Of a DNA stretch of 47,802 nt, positions 16,357 through 27,645 are shown one piece after another. A model generated the notes under the pieces. The model was not told where the DNA came from. It searched no databases and saw nothing but the letters and a program-made list of their open reading frames with translations. The stretch lies in NCBI RefSeq assembly GCF_000381265.1, contig NZ_KB906287.1:1-47802 (forward strand). The letters are read 5' to 3'. The position numbers and the translations under genes are program-made. The stretch comes from Curvibacter lanceolatus ATCC 14669. Lineage in GTDB: Bacteria > Pseudomonadota > Gammaproteobacteria > Burkholderiales > Burkholderiaceae_C. Position 1 is the stretch's first letter. Each line of letters begins with the position of its first letter.

Positions 16357-17627
16357 GTCAGGCGCTTTCTGAAAAGTTCGCGGAACACCGGGTAGATGTC
16401 GGCCGGCGTGCGGATGCGCTGCAGCGCGAAATGCCCGAGGTGGGCCCGGGCCAGCTTTTCGTACTCCTCCCACAGGTTCTGGGGTTCGCCGTCGGTGATC
16501 TCCACATAGGCATGGAACTGCACCACGGGCAGGATGTGCTGTTCGACCCAATCGCGACACACCTCCGAGTCACCGCCCCAGTTGTCGCCATCCGAAGCCT
16601 GGGCCACGTAGATGTTCCACTGGCTGCCCGAGTAGCGGGCCTGCTGGATCTCGGTCATCAGCTTGAGCGCGCTCGACACAATGGTGCCGCCGGTGTCGCG
16701 CGAATGGAAGAAGGCCTCTTCGTCCACCTCCTGCGCTGCGGTGTGGTGGCGGATGAACACCACCTCGATGCGCTCGTAGCTGCGGTTCAGAAACAGGTAC
16801 AGCAGCATGAAAAAGCGCTTGGCCATCTGCTTGCGCGCCTCGTCCATCGAGCCCGACACATCCATCAGGCAGAACATCACCGCCTGGGTGGACGGCTCGG
16901 GCACGCGGATGCGGTTGCTGTAGCGCAGGTCGATCGGGTCGATGAAGGGGGCGGCACGGCGGCGCAGCCGCAGCGACTCGATCTCGCTGCGCAACTGCTG
17001 CAGCACCGCCTCGTCTGGCGGGTTCTGGGCCAGGGCCAGGGCCAGCGCTTCTTCGAGCTCACGCAGGCGGCTGTTGTAGGGGGCGGCCGCAGCCACCCGC
17101 CGCGCAGCGCTGCTGCGCAGGGTGCGCAGCAGGTGGATGTTGGTGGGCACGCCGCTCTGGGTGTAGCCGGCGCGCACCAGCTTGTAGTCGTTGATGCGCG
17201 CCAGCTGCCGCTTGACCATGCGGGGCAGCTCCAGCTCATCAAAGAACAGGTCGAAGAACTCGTCGCGGCTCAGGGTGAAGAGGAACTCGTCCACGCCCTG
17301 CCCATCGGGGCTGGCCTGGCCTCGGCCGCTGCCCTGCCCGCCACCGCTGGGCGGGCGGTCCATCTGGTCGCCGTGGCTGAAGCGGTCGTTGCCGGGGTGC
17401 ACCGATTCGCGCACGCCGCCCCGGCCATGGTGAAACTGGGGCTCGCCGATGTCCTGCCCCGGCACACCGATCTTCTCGCCGCTGTCCAGATCCCGGATGC
17501 TGCGTTTGGCGATCGCGTCCGACACGGCACGCCGCACCTGGGTCTTGAAGCGGCGCAGAAAGCGGCTGCGGTTGACGGAACTCTTGTTCCGGCTGTCCAG
17601 CCTGCGGTCAACGATTCGAACCGTCAT
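16353..17627 (-). CDS. yeaH: YeaH/YhbH family protein (DUF444, VWA-like)
   Basis: A 424-residue DUF444 protein. The N-terminus is strongly basic (RRLDSRNKSSVNRSRFLRRFKTQ), followed by a Gly-rich low-complexity region (about 85-112) and a von Willebrand A-like C-terminal half. The MIDAS motif is DVSGSMDE (about residue 240), with downstream DTGGTIVSSAL and ASDGDN elements. It acts with PrkA/YeaG kinase in stress and nutrient-limitation responses in enterobacteria; the molecular job is unknown. It lies 78 bases after prkA, with an octameric GGCC repeat in the gap, and overlaps spoVR by four bases. Confidence 0.94.
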   Translation of the reverse strand: MTVRIVDRRLDSRNKSSVNRSRFLRRFKTQVRRAVSDAIAKRSIRDLDSGEKIGVPGQDIGEPQFHHGRGGVRESVHPGNDRFSHGDQMDRPPSGGGQGSGRGQASPDGQGVDEFLFTLSRDEFFDLFFDELELPRMVKRQLARINDYKLVRAGYTQSGVPTNIHLLRTLRSSAARRVAAAAPYNSRLRELEEALALALAQNPPDEAVLQQLRSEIESLRLRRRAAPFIDPIDLRYSNRIRVPEPSTQAVMFCLMDVSGSMDEARKQMAKRFFMLLYLFLNRSYERIEVVFIRHHTAAQEVDEEAFFHSRDTGGTIVSSALKLMTEIQQARYSGSQWNIYVAQASDGDNWGGDSEVCRDWVEQHILPVVQFHAYVEITDGEPQNLWEEYEKLARAHLGHFALQRIRTPADIYPVFRELFRKRLT

Positions 17628-17656
17628 GAGGACTCTCCGGCAAGGGTGGGCCTACA

Positions 17657-17692
17657 GGCCATTTGGCCATTTGGCCTCTTGGCCTCTCGGCC
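17657..17692. repeat. Octameric GGCC tandem repeat in the prkA-yeaH gap
   Basis: Five GGCC tetramers at exact 8-base spacing, separated by ATTT, ATTT, TCTT and TCTC. It fills about half of the 78-base gap between prkA and yeaH. A unit-number change here would not alter any protein but could alter mRNA structure or spacing inside the operon. Confidence 0.75.
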
Positions 17693-17705
17693 GCCCACCC
17701 TGGGT

Positions 17706-19628
17706 TCACGAAGACTTGCGCACACGCATGTACCAGTCGCACAGCAGGCGCACCTGCTTTTCGGTGTAGCCCTTGTCGATCATGCGATCGACAAAGTTCT
17801 GGTGCTTCTTCTGGTCCTCGGCACTGGCCTTGGCGTTGAACGAGATCACCGGCAGCAGGTCTTCGGTGTTGGAGAACATCTTCTTCTCGATCACCGCGCG
17901 CAGCTTCTCGTAGCTGGTCCACGAGGGGTTGTGCCCGTCGTGCTTGGCGCGGGCGCGCAGCACGAAGTTGACCACCTCGTTGCGGAAGTCCTTGGGGTTG
18001 CTGATGCCGGCCGGCTTCTCGATCTTCTCCAGCTCGTCGTTCAGGGCCCCGCGGTCCAGGATCTCGCCGGTGTTGGGGTCGCGGAACTCCTGGTCCTGGA
18101 TCCAGAAATCGGCGTAGGTCACATAGCGGTCGAAGATGTTCTGACCGTACTCGGAATAGCTCTCCAGGTAGGCGGTCTGGATCTCCTTGCCGATGAACTC
18201 GGCATAGCGCGGGCTGAGGAACTCCTTGAGGTGGCGGCGATACCGCTCCTCGACCTCGGTGGGGAACTGCTCAGCCTCGATCTGCTGCTCCAGCACATAC
18301 ATCAGGTGCACCGGGTTGGCGGCCAGCTCGCGGTGGTCGAAGTTGAAGACGCGCGACAGGATCTTGAAGGCAAAGCGCGTCGACAGCCCGGTCATGCCCT
18401 CGTCCACCCCCGCAAAGTCGCGGTACTCGGGGAAGCTCTTGGCCTTGGGGTCGGTGTCCTTGAGGTTCTCGCCGTCGTAGACACGCATCTTGCTGTAGAT
18501 GCTGGAGTTCTCCGGGTCCTTCAGGCGCGACAGCACCGAGAACTGGGCCATCATGCGCAGCGTGTCGGGCGCGCAGGGTGCCTGCGTGAGCGAGGAGTTG
18601 GCCAGCAGCTTCTCGTAGATGTGCATCTCGTCAGTGACACGCAGGCAGTACGGCACCTTGACGATGTAGATGCGGTCGAGAAAGGCCTCGTTGTTGCGGT
18701 TGGTCTTGAAGGTGGTCCACTCGGCCTCGTTCGAGTGGGCCAACACCAGACCATCGAAGGGGATGGCGCCAAAGCCTTCGGTGCCTTTGTAGTTCTGCTC
18801 CTGGGTGGCGGTGAGCAGCGGGTGCAGCACCTTGATCGGCGCCTTGAACATCTCCACGAACTCCAGCACCCCGCGGTTGGCCAGGCACAGGCCGCCCGAG
18901 TAGGAGTAGGCGTCGGGGTCGTTCTGCGAATAGTGCTCGAGCTTGCGGATGTCCACCTTGCCCACCAGGGAGGAGATGTCCTGGTTGTTCTCGTCGCCCG
19001 GTTCGGTCTTGGACACCGCGATCTGCGACAGCACCGAGGGCCGCATCTTCACCACCCGGAAGCGGCTGATGTCGCCGCCGTACTCACGCAGCCGCTTCAC
19101 GGCCCAGGGGCTCATGATGCCGCCCAGGTAGCGCCGGCCGATGCCGTAGTCCTGCTCCAGGATGTGGCCATCTTCGTTCACGTTGAACAGCGACAGCGGC
19201 GACTCATGCACCGGCGAATCCTTGATGGCGTAGAAAGGCACCTTCTCGATCAGCAGCTTGAGCCGCTCAGCCAGCGAGGATTTGCCGCCACCCACCGGGC
19301 CGAGCAGGTAGAGGATCTGCTTTTTCTCCTCCAGGCCCTGGGCCGCATGCCGGAAGTACGAGACCACATGCTCGATCACCTCCTCCATGCCATAGAACTC
19401 CTTGAAGGCCGGGTAGATGCGCAGCATCTTGTTGGCAAAGATGCGCGACAGACGCGGGTCCAGCCGTGTGTCCACCAGTTCAGGCTCACCGATGGCCACC
19501 AGCATGCGTTCGGCCACGCTGGCGTAGGCCATTTTGTCGGCCTTGCACAGCTCCAGGTAATCCTGAAGAGACATCTCTTCCTCTTGCGCCGCCAGGTAAG
19601 CACTTTGGTATCGGGCCAGCAATGACAT
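17706..19628 (-). CDS. prkA: PrkA family serine protein kinase (YeaG)
   Basis: A 640-residue PrkA/YeaG protein, full length. The N-terminal AAA+ module has the Walker A motif GPVGGGKSS (about residue 110) and downstream DNA-free AAA elements. The C-terminal PrkA domain carries the kinase-like region. In E. coli YeaG is induced by nitrogen starvation and acts with YeaH; Bacillus PrkA influences sporulation. A strong GGAGGTG ribosome site precedes the ATG at 19628. It is first in the operon prkA-yeaH-spoVR. A candidate promoter lies about 280 bases upstream. Confidence 0.96.
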   Translation of the reverse strand: MSLLARYQSAYLAAQEEEMSLQDYLELCKADKMAYASVAERMLVAIGEPELVDTRLDPRLSRIFANKMLRIYPAFKEFYGMEEVIEHVVSYFRHAAQGLEEKKQILYLLGPVGGGKSSLAERLKLLIEKVPFYAIKDSPVHESPLSLFNVNEDGHILEQDYGIGRRYLGGIMSPWAVKRLREYGGDISRFRVVKMRPSVLSQIAVSKTEPGDENNQDISSLVGKVDIRKLEHYSQNDPDAYSYSGGLCLANRGVLEFVEMFKAPIKVLHPLLTATQEQNYKGTEGFGAIPFDGLVLAHSNEAEWTTFKTNRNNEAFLDRIYIVKVPYCLRVTDEMHIYEKLLANSSLTQAPCAPDTLRMMAQFSVLSRLKDPENSSIYSKMRVYDGENLKDTDPKAKSFPEYRDFAGVDEGMTGLSTRFAFKILSRVFNFDHRELAANPVHLMYVLEQQIEAEQFPTEVEERYRRHLKEFLSPRYAEFIGKEIQTAYLESYSEYGQNIFDRYVTYADFWIQDQEFRDPNTGEILDRGALNDELEKIEKPAGISNPKDFRNEVVNFVLRARAKHDGHNPSWTSYEKLRAVIEKKMFSNTEDLLPVISFNAKASAEDQKKHQNFVDRMIDKGYTEKQVRLLCDWYMRVRKSS

Positions 19629-20086
19629 GGCACACCTCCATGGAGAATGGAAAGGACAAGCTAGGGATTCAACGGCCGTCAGGCAGGGGGGGATGACAGC
19701 GGGGTGGCGGGCGGCAACAGGCACCGCAGAGCGCCGGTGTGTCAGACGGGCTCCAGGCCCGCCATGAGTGCGGCCCTTGGGCAGACCGCATGAGGGGCTT
19801 CATCGACATCGGGTCAGGACAGCAACTACGCATGGCGTCACTCCTTTGCCACCAGCAGCAAGATGGCTGTGCCTGCTTGGACTCCGGGCCGCTGGATTGG
19901 TTTCAGTTTGTATTGCAGCGCAAGCAGGTGTCAATGACTTTGCTACCAGTGGCTCTTGAAGCGTCACTCTGACGACACAGCCTCTGTGAAGCAGATCACC
20001 GAAGGGGGCTCTGCCCGGGACAGGATTTGGCGAGCCACCCGCCCAGCGTCACACAGGCGGTGCATACTGCTATCTTTCGGAGCAGG
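19629..20086. other. Intergenic region upstream of prkA
   Basis: About 460 bases between divergent genes. Short frames occur on the + strand (for example near 19739-19972) but lack ribosome sites and family signatures. It contains the promoter-like pair noted at 19907-19934 facing prkA. No RNA gene was recognised. Confidence 0.5.
19907..19934 (-). promoter_or_regulatory. Candidate promoter for the prkA operon
   Basis: On the minus strand a perfect TTGACA (19929-19934), a 16-base spacer and TACAAA (19907-19912, four of six matches) face prkA, about 280 bases from its start. The long leader and the imperfect -10 make this tentative; in other bacteria the operon is under RpoS or RpoN control. 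Confidence 0.3.
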
Positions 20087-20320
20087 ATGGCATCGATGAC
20101 GCAAGCGACGAAGATTTGCCAGCATCAGAACTACGAGTTGAAGTGCAGCGCCAAAGTGCTGGACAACGGCGAGTACGTTCCCTTGCTGGTCATCACCAAA
20201 CAGGTCTGGCCGACGCGCCCGCGTGAGATCGCGGTGCGTCGCGGCGACTACACCACAGCCGAGGCAGCGGTTGAAGCCGCCTATGCCCAGGGCCTGGAGT
20301 GGATTGCCAACTACGGCTGA
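20087..20320 (+). CDS. Small conserved-looking hypothetical protein
   Basis: A 77-residue soluble protein (74 if translation begins at the ATG at 20096, which has a better-placed AGG). The middle is TKICQHQNYELKCSAKVLDNGEYVPLLVITKQVW and the end is TTAEAAVEAAYAQGLEWIANYG. It alternates strand-like and helix-like segments, suggesting a small alpha/beta fold. I recognise no family. The codon use is normal for the region and an extended -10-like TGCTATCTT is close upstream. It stands alone between prkA and the cox operon. Probably a real gene; no function proposed. Confidence 0.6.
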   Translation: MASMTQATKICQHQNYELKCSAKVLDNGEYVPLLVITKQVWPTRPREIAVRRGDYTTAEAAVEAAYAQGLEWIANYG

Positions 20321-20418
20321 ACGAAGCCGGTCAGCCGCCCGCGCAGGTGCTGCGCCATGGGGCATGAAACGCCGCCACCGAGGCGGTGGGTCGGGCTGTC
20401 GACGCTGAACCGGCGCCC

Positions 20419-21510
20419 TCAGGCGGCCCGGCGCGGCAGGCCGCACACCTGGGCCCCCGGGTCGTTGTGGGGTTTCTCGCGTTCGTTCTTGGCCTGGGCC
20501 ACCGCCATGTCGCGTGGCAGGGTGACACCATTCTTCACGGCCAGGATCTCGGCCATCACACTGACAGCGATCTCGGGCGGCGTCTTGCTGCCGATGTAGA
20601 TGCCGATCGGCCCGCGCAGACGCGCCAGACTGGCCTCGGTCTGGTCAAAGTGCTCGATCATGCGGGCGCGCCGGGCCTCATTGTTGCGGCGCGAGCCGAT
20701 GCCCCCCACGTAAAAGGCCTCGCTGTCCAAGGCCTCCAGCAGCGCCAGGTCATCCAGCTTGGGGTCGTGCGTGAGCGCCACCACGCAGCTGCGCCGGTCG
20801 GGCGCAAAGGCCCGCACCACGTCGTCGGGCATGTCACTCACCACCCGTGCCCCGGGCACGCGCCAGGTGCTGCGGTACTCCTCGCGCGGGTCACACACCG
20901 TGACGGCAAAGCCGCTGAACAAGGCCATGGTGGCCAGGTACTCGGTGAGCTGACCGGCCCCGATCAGCAGCATGCGGTACTCGGGGCCGAAGGTGTTGCT
21001 CAGCACCCCGTCGGCCACGGTCAGCTCGGCGGGCGCATCGGCGGCCAGCAGGCTCACCACGCCGTCGGCCAGGCGCACCCGGCGCTGCATCAACTGGCCG
21101 TGCTCCAGCGCCTCGATCAGTTGGCCCAGGCTGGCCGCATCGGGGTCGAATTCGAGCATCAGCTCCAGCGTGCCGCCGCAGGGCAGGCCAAAGCGGTGCG
21201 CCTCGTCGGCGCTGATGCCGTACTTCACAAAGGCCGGCGGGCCGCTGGGAATCGTGTGCTCATGGCGGCTGGCCCCCTCTGGCTGCGGGCTCTGGGCATA
21301 GGCCCGGGTGTGGCGGTCGATCAGGTCGTCTTCGATGCAACCACCCGACACCGACCCGACCACCAGCCCCTGCTCGCTCAAGGCCATGATGGAGCCCACC
21401 GGCCGTGGCGAGGAGCCCCAGGTCCGCACCACGGTGACCAGCATGGCCCGCAGCCCTTGCAGCCGCCATTCGCGCAGCTTGCGCAGCACCATCACATCCA
21501 GGTTTTCCAT
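20419..21510 (-). CDS. XdhC/CoxF family molybdenum-cofactor maturation protein
   Basis: A 363-residue XdhC/CoxI-type protein. The N-terminal XdhC domain (VTVVRTWGSSPRPVGSIMA, GSVSGGCIEDD) and the C-terminal Rossmann domain (MLLIGAGQLTEYLATM at about 197, then VTVCDPREEY) are both present. The end has the conserved ALTHDPKLDD and GIGSRR segments. Family members bind Mo cofactor, promote its sulfuration and insert it into xanthine-dehydrogenase-type enzymes. It is the last gene of the cox-like operon, 52 bases after coxG, matching the CoxF position. Start at 21510 chosen from the conserved MENLDVMVLRKL. Confidence 0.92.
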   Translation of the reverse strand: MENLDVMVLRKLREWRLQGLRAMLVTVVRTWGSSPRPVGSIMALSEQGLVVGSVSGGCIEDDLIDRHTRAYAQSPQPEGASRHEHTIPSGPPAFVKYGISADEAHRFGLPCGGTLELMLEFDPDAASLGQLIEALEHGQLMQRRVRLADGVVSLLAADAPAELTVADGVLSNTFGPEYRMLLIGAGQLTEYLATMALFSGFAVTVCDPREEYRSTWRVPGARVVSDMPDDVVRAFAPDRRSCVVALTHDPKLDDLALLEALDSEAFYVGGIGSRRNNEARRARMIEHFDQTEASLARLRGPIGIYIGSKTPPEIAVSVMAEILAVKNGVTLPRDMAVAQAKNEREKPHNDPGAQVCGLPRRAA

Positions 21511-21562
21511 CTCGGTCTCGCTTTCCAGGGGGCCCGGGGGCTCACCCGCCTTCCAGATTCCA

Positions 21563-22156
21563 TCAACGCAGCCAGAGCACCAGGGCCGCCAGCAGCACGG
21601 CACCCGCCCACCAGACCCAGACCGGCACCCCGCCCTGGCTCGCCACCGGAGCGGCCGCATCGCTTGGCGCCGGCTCGGCAGGCGCCTCAGCCACAAGCGC
21701 TTCGGGGGCGGGGTAGCGGCGCTGCATCTCGTCGTCAAAGCGCTTGAAGAAGTCTTCGGCCATGCCCTTGGCCGCGCCATCGATGAGGCGCTGGCCCAAT
21801 TGGGCGATCTTGCCGCCCACTTGGGCGTTGACCGTGTAGCTCAGCTCGCACCCCCCTTCGGTGGGCTGCAGGCTGACCTGGGCCTTGCCCTTGCCAAAGC
21901 CCGCCACGCCCCCCTGCCCGTCAAAACCGATGGCGTAGCTTTGCGGCGGCACGATGTCGCTGAGCGTGATCTTGCCGCTGAACTTGGCCGACACCGGGCC
22001 GATCTTGACGGCCATGCCGACGGCGTACTGGTTCTCGCCGGTGGGCTCGACCTTGTCGCAACCCGGGATGCACAGCTTGAGCACCTCCGGGTCGTTGAGC
22101 GCATCCCAGGCCTGCTGTTGGGTGATGGCCAGGGAGCGGCTTCCTTGCATGTCCAT
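21563..22156 (-). CDS. coxG: CoxG-like SRPBCC protein with C-terminal membrane anchor
   Basis: A 197-residue protein. Residues 1-150 are the CoxG/SRPBCC lipid-binding-type fold (QQAWDALNDPEVLKLCIPGC near the start, then VNAQVGGKIAQLGQRLIDG). A Pro/Ala linker leads to a single C-terminal helix (VPVWVWWAGAVLLAALVLWLR) suited to tail anchoring. In Oligotropha/Mycobacterium-type systems CoxG helps attach the molybdenum enzyme to the membrane and deliver electrons to quinone. It sits between coxE and xdhC in the operon. Confidence 0.9.
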   Translation of the reverse strand: MDMQGSRSLAITQQQAWDALNDPEVLKLCIPGCDKVEPTGENQYAVGMAVKIGPVSAKFSGKITLSDIVPPQSYAIGFDGQGGVAGFGKGKAQVSLQPTEGGCELSYTVNAQVGGKIAQLGQRLIDGAAKGMAEDFFKRFDDEMQRRYPAPEALVAEAPAEPAPSDAAAPVASQGGVPVWVWWAGAVLLAALVLWLR

Positions 22157-22205
22157 GATGGGTTCCTCCGTGTTTTGGGGTCAGAAAAGGGGCCGCCTGC
22201 GGCGC

Positions 22206-23396
22206 TCAGCGCCGCAGCACCGCCGCGATGCTGCCGGCCAGATCCTCCAGCCGGCTCAGATTGTGGACCGCCAGCATGCCGTGCGCCTGGGCATGCAGCT
22301 CGATGGCCCCACGCGCCAGCGGGGCGTATCCTTCGAAGCGCAGCAAGGGGTTGAGCCACAGCAGGCGGGCACTGTGGCGCCGCAGCCAGGCCAGTTCGCG
22401 CCCCAGTGCGGCCGGCTCGCCGGTGTCCAGCCCGTCGCTGATCAGCAGCACCAGGGTGCGCCGGCCCAGCAGGCGCCGCGCATGGCGCAGCCGCAACTGG
22501 GCCAGCGAATCGCCCAGCCGGGTGCCGCCGGCAAAGTCGCTGATGCGGGCACTGGCCTGGGCCAGCATGGCATCGGTGTCGGCCAGGCGGAAGGCTGGCG
22601 TGAGGTCGGTCAGGCCAGTGCCGAAGGCGAACACATCACGCCGCGGCAGGCTGGCCGTGGCGGCATGCAAAAAAGCAAGCAGCAGCCGGGCATAACGCTC
22701 CATCGAGCCCGACACATCCACCAGCACCAGCAGCGGCAAGGGCTGCTCGCGCCGGCGCAGGCGCGGCAGGTGCAGCAGCTCACCACCGGTGCGGGCCGCC
22801 TGCTGCATGACCCCCGGCCAGTGGATGCGTGCGCCGCCCAAGCCCGCCCGTGTGCGGCGCGACTCGAACACCGGCACCGGCAGGGCGATGCGCCGCGCCA
22901 GCCGCTCCACCAGCTGGTATTCGGAGGCCGACAGGCCGTTGAAGTCGGCCTGGCGCAGGCGCTCGGCCTCGCTGGCGGTCATGGCGGCATCGAGCTCGAT
23001 CTTGTCGTCGGGGGCTTTGGGGGCGCCGGCCTGGGCGGCGGCCTTGGGCGGCGACAGGGCCTCGTTCACCCGGGGGCGCCGGCGCGAGGGCTCGGCCCGC
23101 CCCTGGGCGGTGGGCAACATCTGGGCCAGCAGTCGGCGGGCCATGTCGGGGTCGCGGAAATAGGCGTCGAACAGCTCGCGGAACACGGCCCGGTCAGCCT
23201 CTCGGCTCACCAGCACGGTCTCGAGCGCGGCGCACAGGTCATCGCGCCGCCCCAGGTCGACCCATTGCGCCGCCTGCAGCGCCAGCGCCATGCGTGAGGC
23301 ATCCAGCGGCACACCGGCCCGGCGCAAGGTGCGGCCGAAGCCGGTGATGTTGTCGGCCAGCTTGCCGCTGCGCGCATCACCCAGGCGGGGGGTCAT
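22206..23396 (-). CDS. coxE: CoxE-like VWA domain protein
   Basis: A 396-residue VWA-domain protein of the CoxE family. The MIDAS motif is LVDVSGSMERY (about 223-233), with later Thr (GGTRLGDSL) and Asp (LLISDGLDTGE) metal-site elements. The N-terminal half is helical with a Pro/Arg-rich linker. Family members work with the MoxR ATPase CoxD as a chaperone pair that matures the bimetallic Mo-Cu site in CO dehydrogenase. It starts 12 bases after coxD, so translation is probably coupled. Confidence 0.92.
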   Translation of the reverse strand: MTPRLGDARSGKLADNITGFGRTLRRAGVPLDASRMALALQAAQWVDLGRRDDLCAALETVLVSREADRAVFRELFDAYFRDPDMARRLLAQMLPTAQGRAEPSRRRPRVNEALSPPKAAAQAGAPKAPDDKIELDAAMTASEAERLRQADFNGLSASEYQLVERLARRIALPVPVFESRRTRAGLGGARIHWPGVMQQAARTGGELLHLPRLRRREQPLPLLVLVDVSGSMERYARLLLAFLHAATASLPRRDVFAFGTGLTDLTPAFRLADTDAMLAQASARISDFAGGTRLGDSLAQLRLRHARRLLGRRTLVLLISDGLDTGEPAALGRELAWLRRHSARLLWLNPLLRFEGYAPLARGAIELHAQAHGMLAVHNLSRLEDLAGSIAAVLRR

Positions 23397-23408
23397 GGTC
23401 CACCCACC

Positions 23409-24311
23409 TCAAGCCTCGTCGGGCTTGAGCAATTCGGTGGCCAGCTCATGGGTCAGGGCGGCCACGTCTTCGCGCTGCTTGAACAGGATGCCAGCGGTAT
23501 CGGACGCCAGCTCGGGGTCGATGGCCAGCGTGTCCAGCGCTACCAGGGCCTTGGCCCATTCCACGCTTTCGGCAATGCCCGGCGCGCGCTGGAAGGCATT
23601 GGCAAAGGGCGCGCTGCGCAAGCGCGCCACAAAACTGGCCACCTGCTCGGCCAGCGCCGTGCTGGCCTGGGGCACCTGGGCCCGCACGATGGCCAGCTCG
23701 CGCTCACGGTCGGGGTAGTCCAGCCAGTGGTACAGGCAGCGGCGCTTGACCGCATCGTTGAGGTCGCGTGTGCGGTTGCTGGTGAGCAGGGTGACGGGTT
23801 TGCAGGCCGCGCTGATGGTGCCCAGCTCGGGGATGCTGACCTGGTACTCGCCCAGGTACTCGAGCAAAAAGGCCTCGAAGGGCTCGTCGGCCCGGTCCAC
23901 CTCGTCGATCAGCAACACCGCCCCGGGGGCCGGGGCCTGCAGTGCCTGCAGCAGCGGGCGCCGGATCAGGTAGCGGCCCTGGTAGACCTCGCGCTCGGCG
24001 TCATCGCCCTCCCCCAGGCCCTGGGAGCGGCCCTCGGCCACCCGCAGGTGCAGCAACTGCGCGGCGTAGTTCCACTCGTACAGGGCCTCGCGCTGCTCCA
24101 GGCCGTCGTAGCACTGCAGGCGGATCAGCTGCCGCTGCAGCACCTGGGACAAGGCTTTGGCCAGTTCGGTCTTGCCCACCCCGGGCTCGCCCTCGAGCAA
24201 CAGGGGACGCTGCAGTTTCAGGGCCAGGAAAACGGCCGTGGCCAGGCGCCGGTCGGCCAGGTAGCCGACCCCGGCCAGGGCTTGTTGAAGCGCGTCAATG
24301 GATGCCAGCAC
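23409..24311 (-). CDS. coxD: CoxD-like MoxR AAA+ ATPase
   Basis: A 300-residue MoxR-type AAA+ ATPase. Walker A is EGEPGVGKTELAK (about 40-52), Walker B is LLIDEVDRAD, sensor-1 is LLTSNRTRDL, and a C-terminal lid follows. CoxD is known to act in ATP-dependent assembly of the Cu-S-Mo site of CO dehydrogenase with CoxE. The GTG at 24311 is the chosen start, with AAGGAG about ten bases upstream; the family-typical start IDALQQAL follows directly. Confidence 0.93.
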   Translation of the reverse strand: MLASIDALQQALAGVGYLADRRLATAVFLALKLQRPLLLEGEPGVGKTELAKALSQVLQRQLIRLQCYDGLEQREALYEWNYAAQLLHLRVAEGRSQGLGEGDDAEREVYQGRYLIRRPLLQALQAPAPGAVLLIDEVDRADEPFEAFLLEYLGEYQVSIPELGTISAACKPVTLLTSNRTRDLNDAVKRRCLYHWLDYPDRERELAIVRAQVPQASTALAEQVASFVARLRSAPFANAFQRAPGIAESVEWAKALVALDTLAIDPELASDTAGILFKQREDVAALTHELATELLKPDEA

Positions 24312-24338
24312 CGGGTGGGGTCTCCTTGGGTCAAAAGC

Positions 24339-25133
24339 TCAGGCCGCCAGGGCCTGGGCCACGGCGCGCTGGGTCTGCACGCTGATCAGGTTGGCCCGGT
24401 AGGCCGCGCTGGCGTGGATGTCGCTGTTGAGCTCGTCGGCCGCAATGGCCACTCGAGCGGCCGCCTCGGGGGTGAAGCTCTGGTTGAGCGCGGCCTCCAG
24501 GCCGGCATGGCGGAACACCGCGCTGGCCGCACCCGTCACCGCCACCCGCACCCCGCCCGAGGTCTGGGCCACAAACACCCCGACCAGCGAGAAGCGCGAC
24601 GCCGCCTGCTTGAACTTCAGGTAGGCGGTACGCTGAGGAATGGGGAAACGCACCCCCGTGATGATCTCGCCGTCTTCCAGGGCGGTGGTGTACATGCCCA
24701 GAAAGAAGTCGTCGGCGGCGATCTCGCGCCGGTCGGTGATCACGGTCGCGCCCAGCGCCAGCAGGGCACTGGGGTAGCAGGCCGCGGGGTCGTTGTTGGC
24801 CACCGAGCCGCCCAGCGTGCCCCGGGCCCGCACCTGGCGGTCACCGATGTGGGCCGCCAGATTGGCCAGCGCGGGGATGGCGGCCTGCAGCTCGGCGTTG
24901 GCCGCCACATCGGCATGGCGCGTCATGGCGCCGATCACAAAGGCCTGGCCTTCGCGCCGGATGCCGGCCAGCGAGGGGATGCGGTTCAGGTCGACCACCT
25001 GCTCAGGCGCCGACAGGCGCAGCTTCATCGACGGCAGCAGGGTCTGGCCACCGGCCAGCAGCTTGCCACCGGCCTGGGCCAGGGCCGCGGCGTCGGCCAC
25101 GGTGGCGGGGGCTTCAAAAGTGAAGGCATACAT
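24339..25133 (-). CDS. coxM: Molybdenum hydroxylase FAD-binding medium subunit (CoxM-like)
   Basis: A 264-residue medium subunit of the xanthine dehydrogenase family. The FAD-contact motifs are AGGKLLAGGQTLL (about 25-37) and TLGGSVANNDPAACYPS (about 110-126). The CO_deh_flav_C domain covers the C-terminal 100 residues. It passes electrons from the iron-sulfur subunit to the acceptor. It follows coxL by 44 bases and is a little shorter than classical CoxM. Confidence 0.94.
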   Translation of the reverse strand: MYAFTFEAPATVADAAALAQAGGKLLAGGQTLLPSMKLRLSAPEQVVDLNRIPSLAGIRREGQAFVIGAMTRHADVAANAELQAAIPALANLAAHIGDRQVRARGTLGGSVANNDPAACYPSALLALGATVITDRREIAADDFFLGMYTTALEDGEIITGVRFPIPQRTAYLKFKQAASRFSLVGVFVAQTSGGVRVAVTGAASAVFRHAGLEAALNQSFTPEAAARVAIAADELNSDIHASAAYRANLISVQTQRAVAQALAA

Positions 25134-25177
25134 GGGGCGATTCTCCTTGTTCGGCGATTCTTTTGCTGGGGCCGGCT

Positions 25178-27553
<2,376 letters not shown>

Positions 27554-27645
27554 GTCTTTGTCTCCTGCTGTTCGGAAATCGAAGCGCCCGTCGCCACCCG
27601 GCGCGGGCAGAGGATTGCTGCGCTGTACCGGCTCGCCAGGAAGCC

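Noticed and set aside
16431-19625. Very long open frame on the + strand across yeaH and prkA
   Set aside because: It is antisense to two well-conserved genes; long antisense frames are expected in high-GC DNA and it has no family motif.
19917-19935. Possible RpoN promoter upstream of prkA
   Set aside because: TTGACACCTGCTTGC has a GC but the upstream GG is missing and the spacing is one base off.
19739-19972. Small + strand frame upstream of prkA
   Set aside because: No ribosome site and no coherent protein features; more likely promoter/leader DNA.
20375-20389. CCACCG/CGGTGG hairpin near the end of xdhC as a terminator
   Set aside because: No T run follows on either strand.
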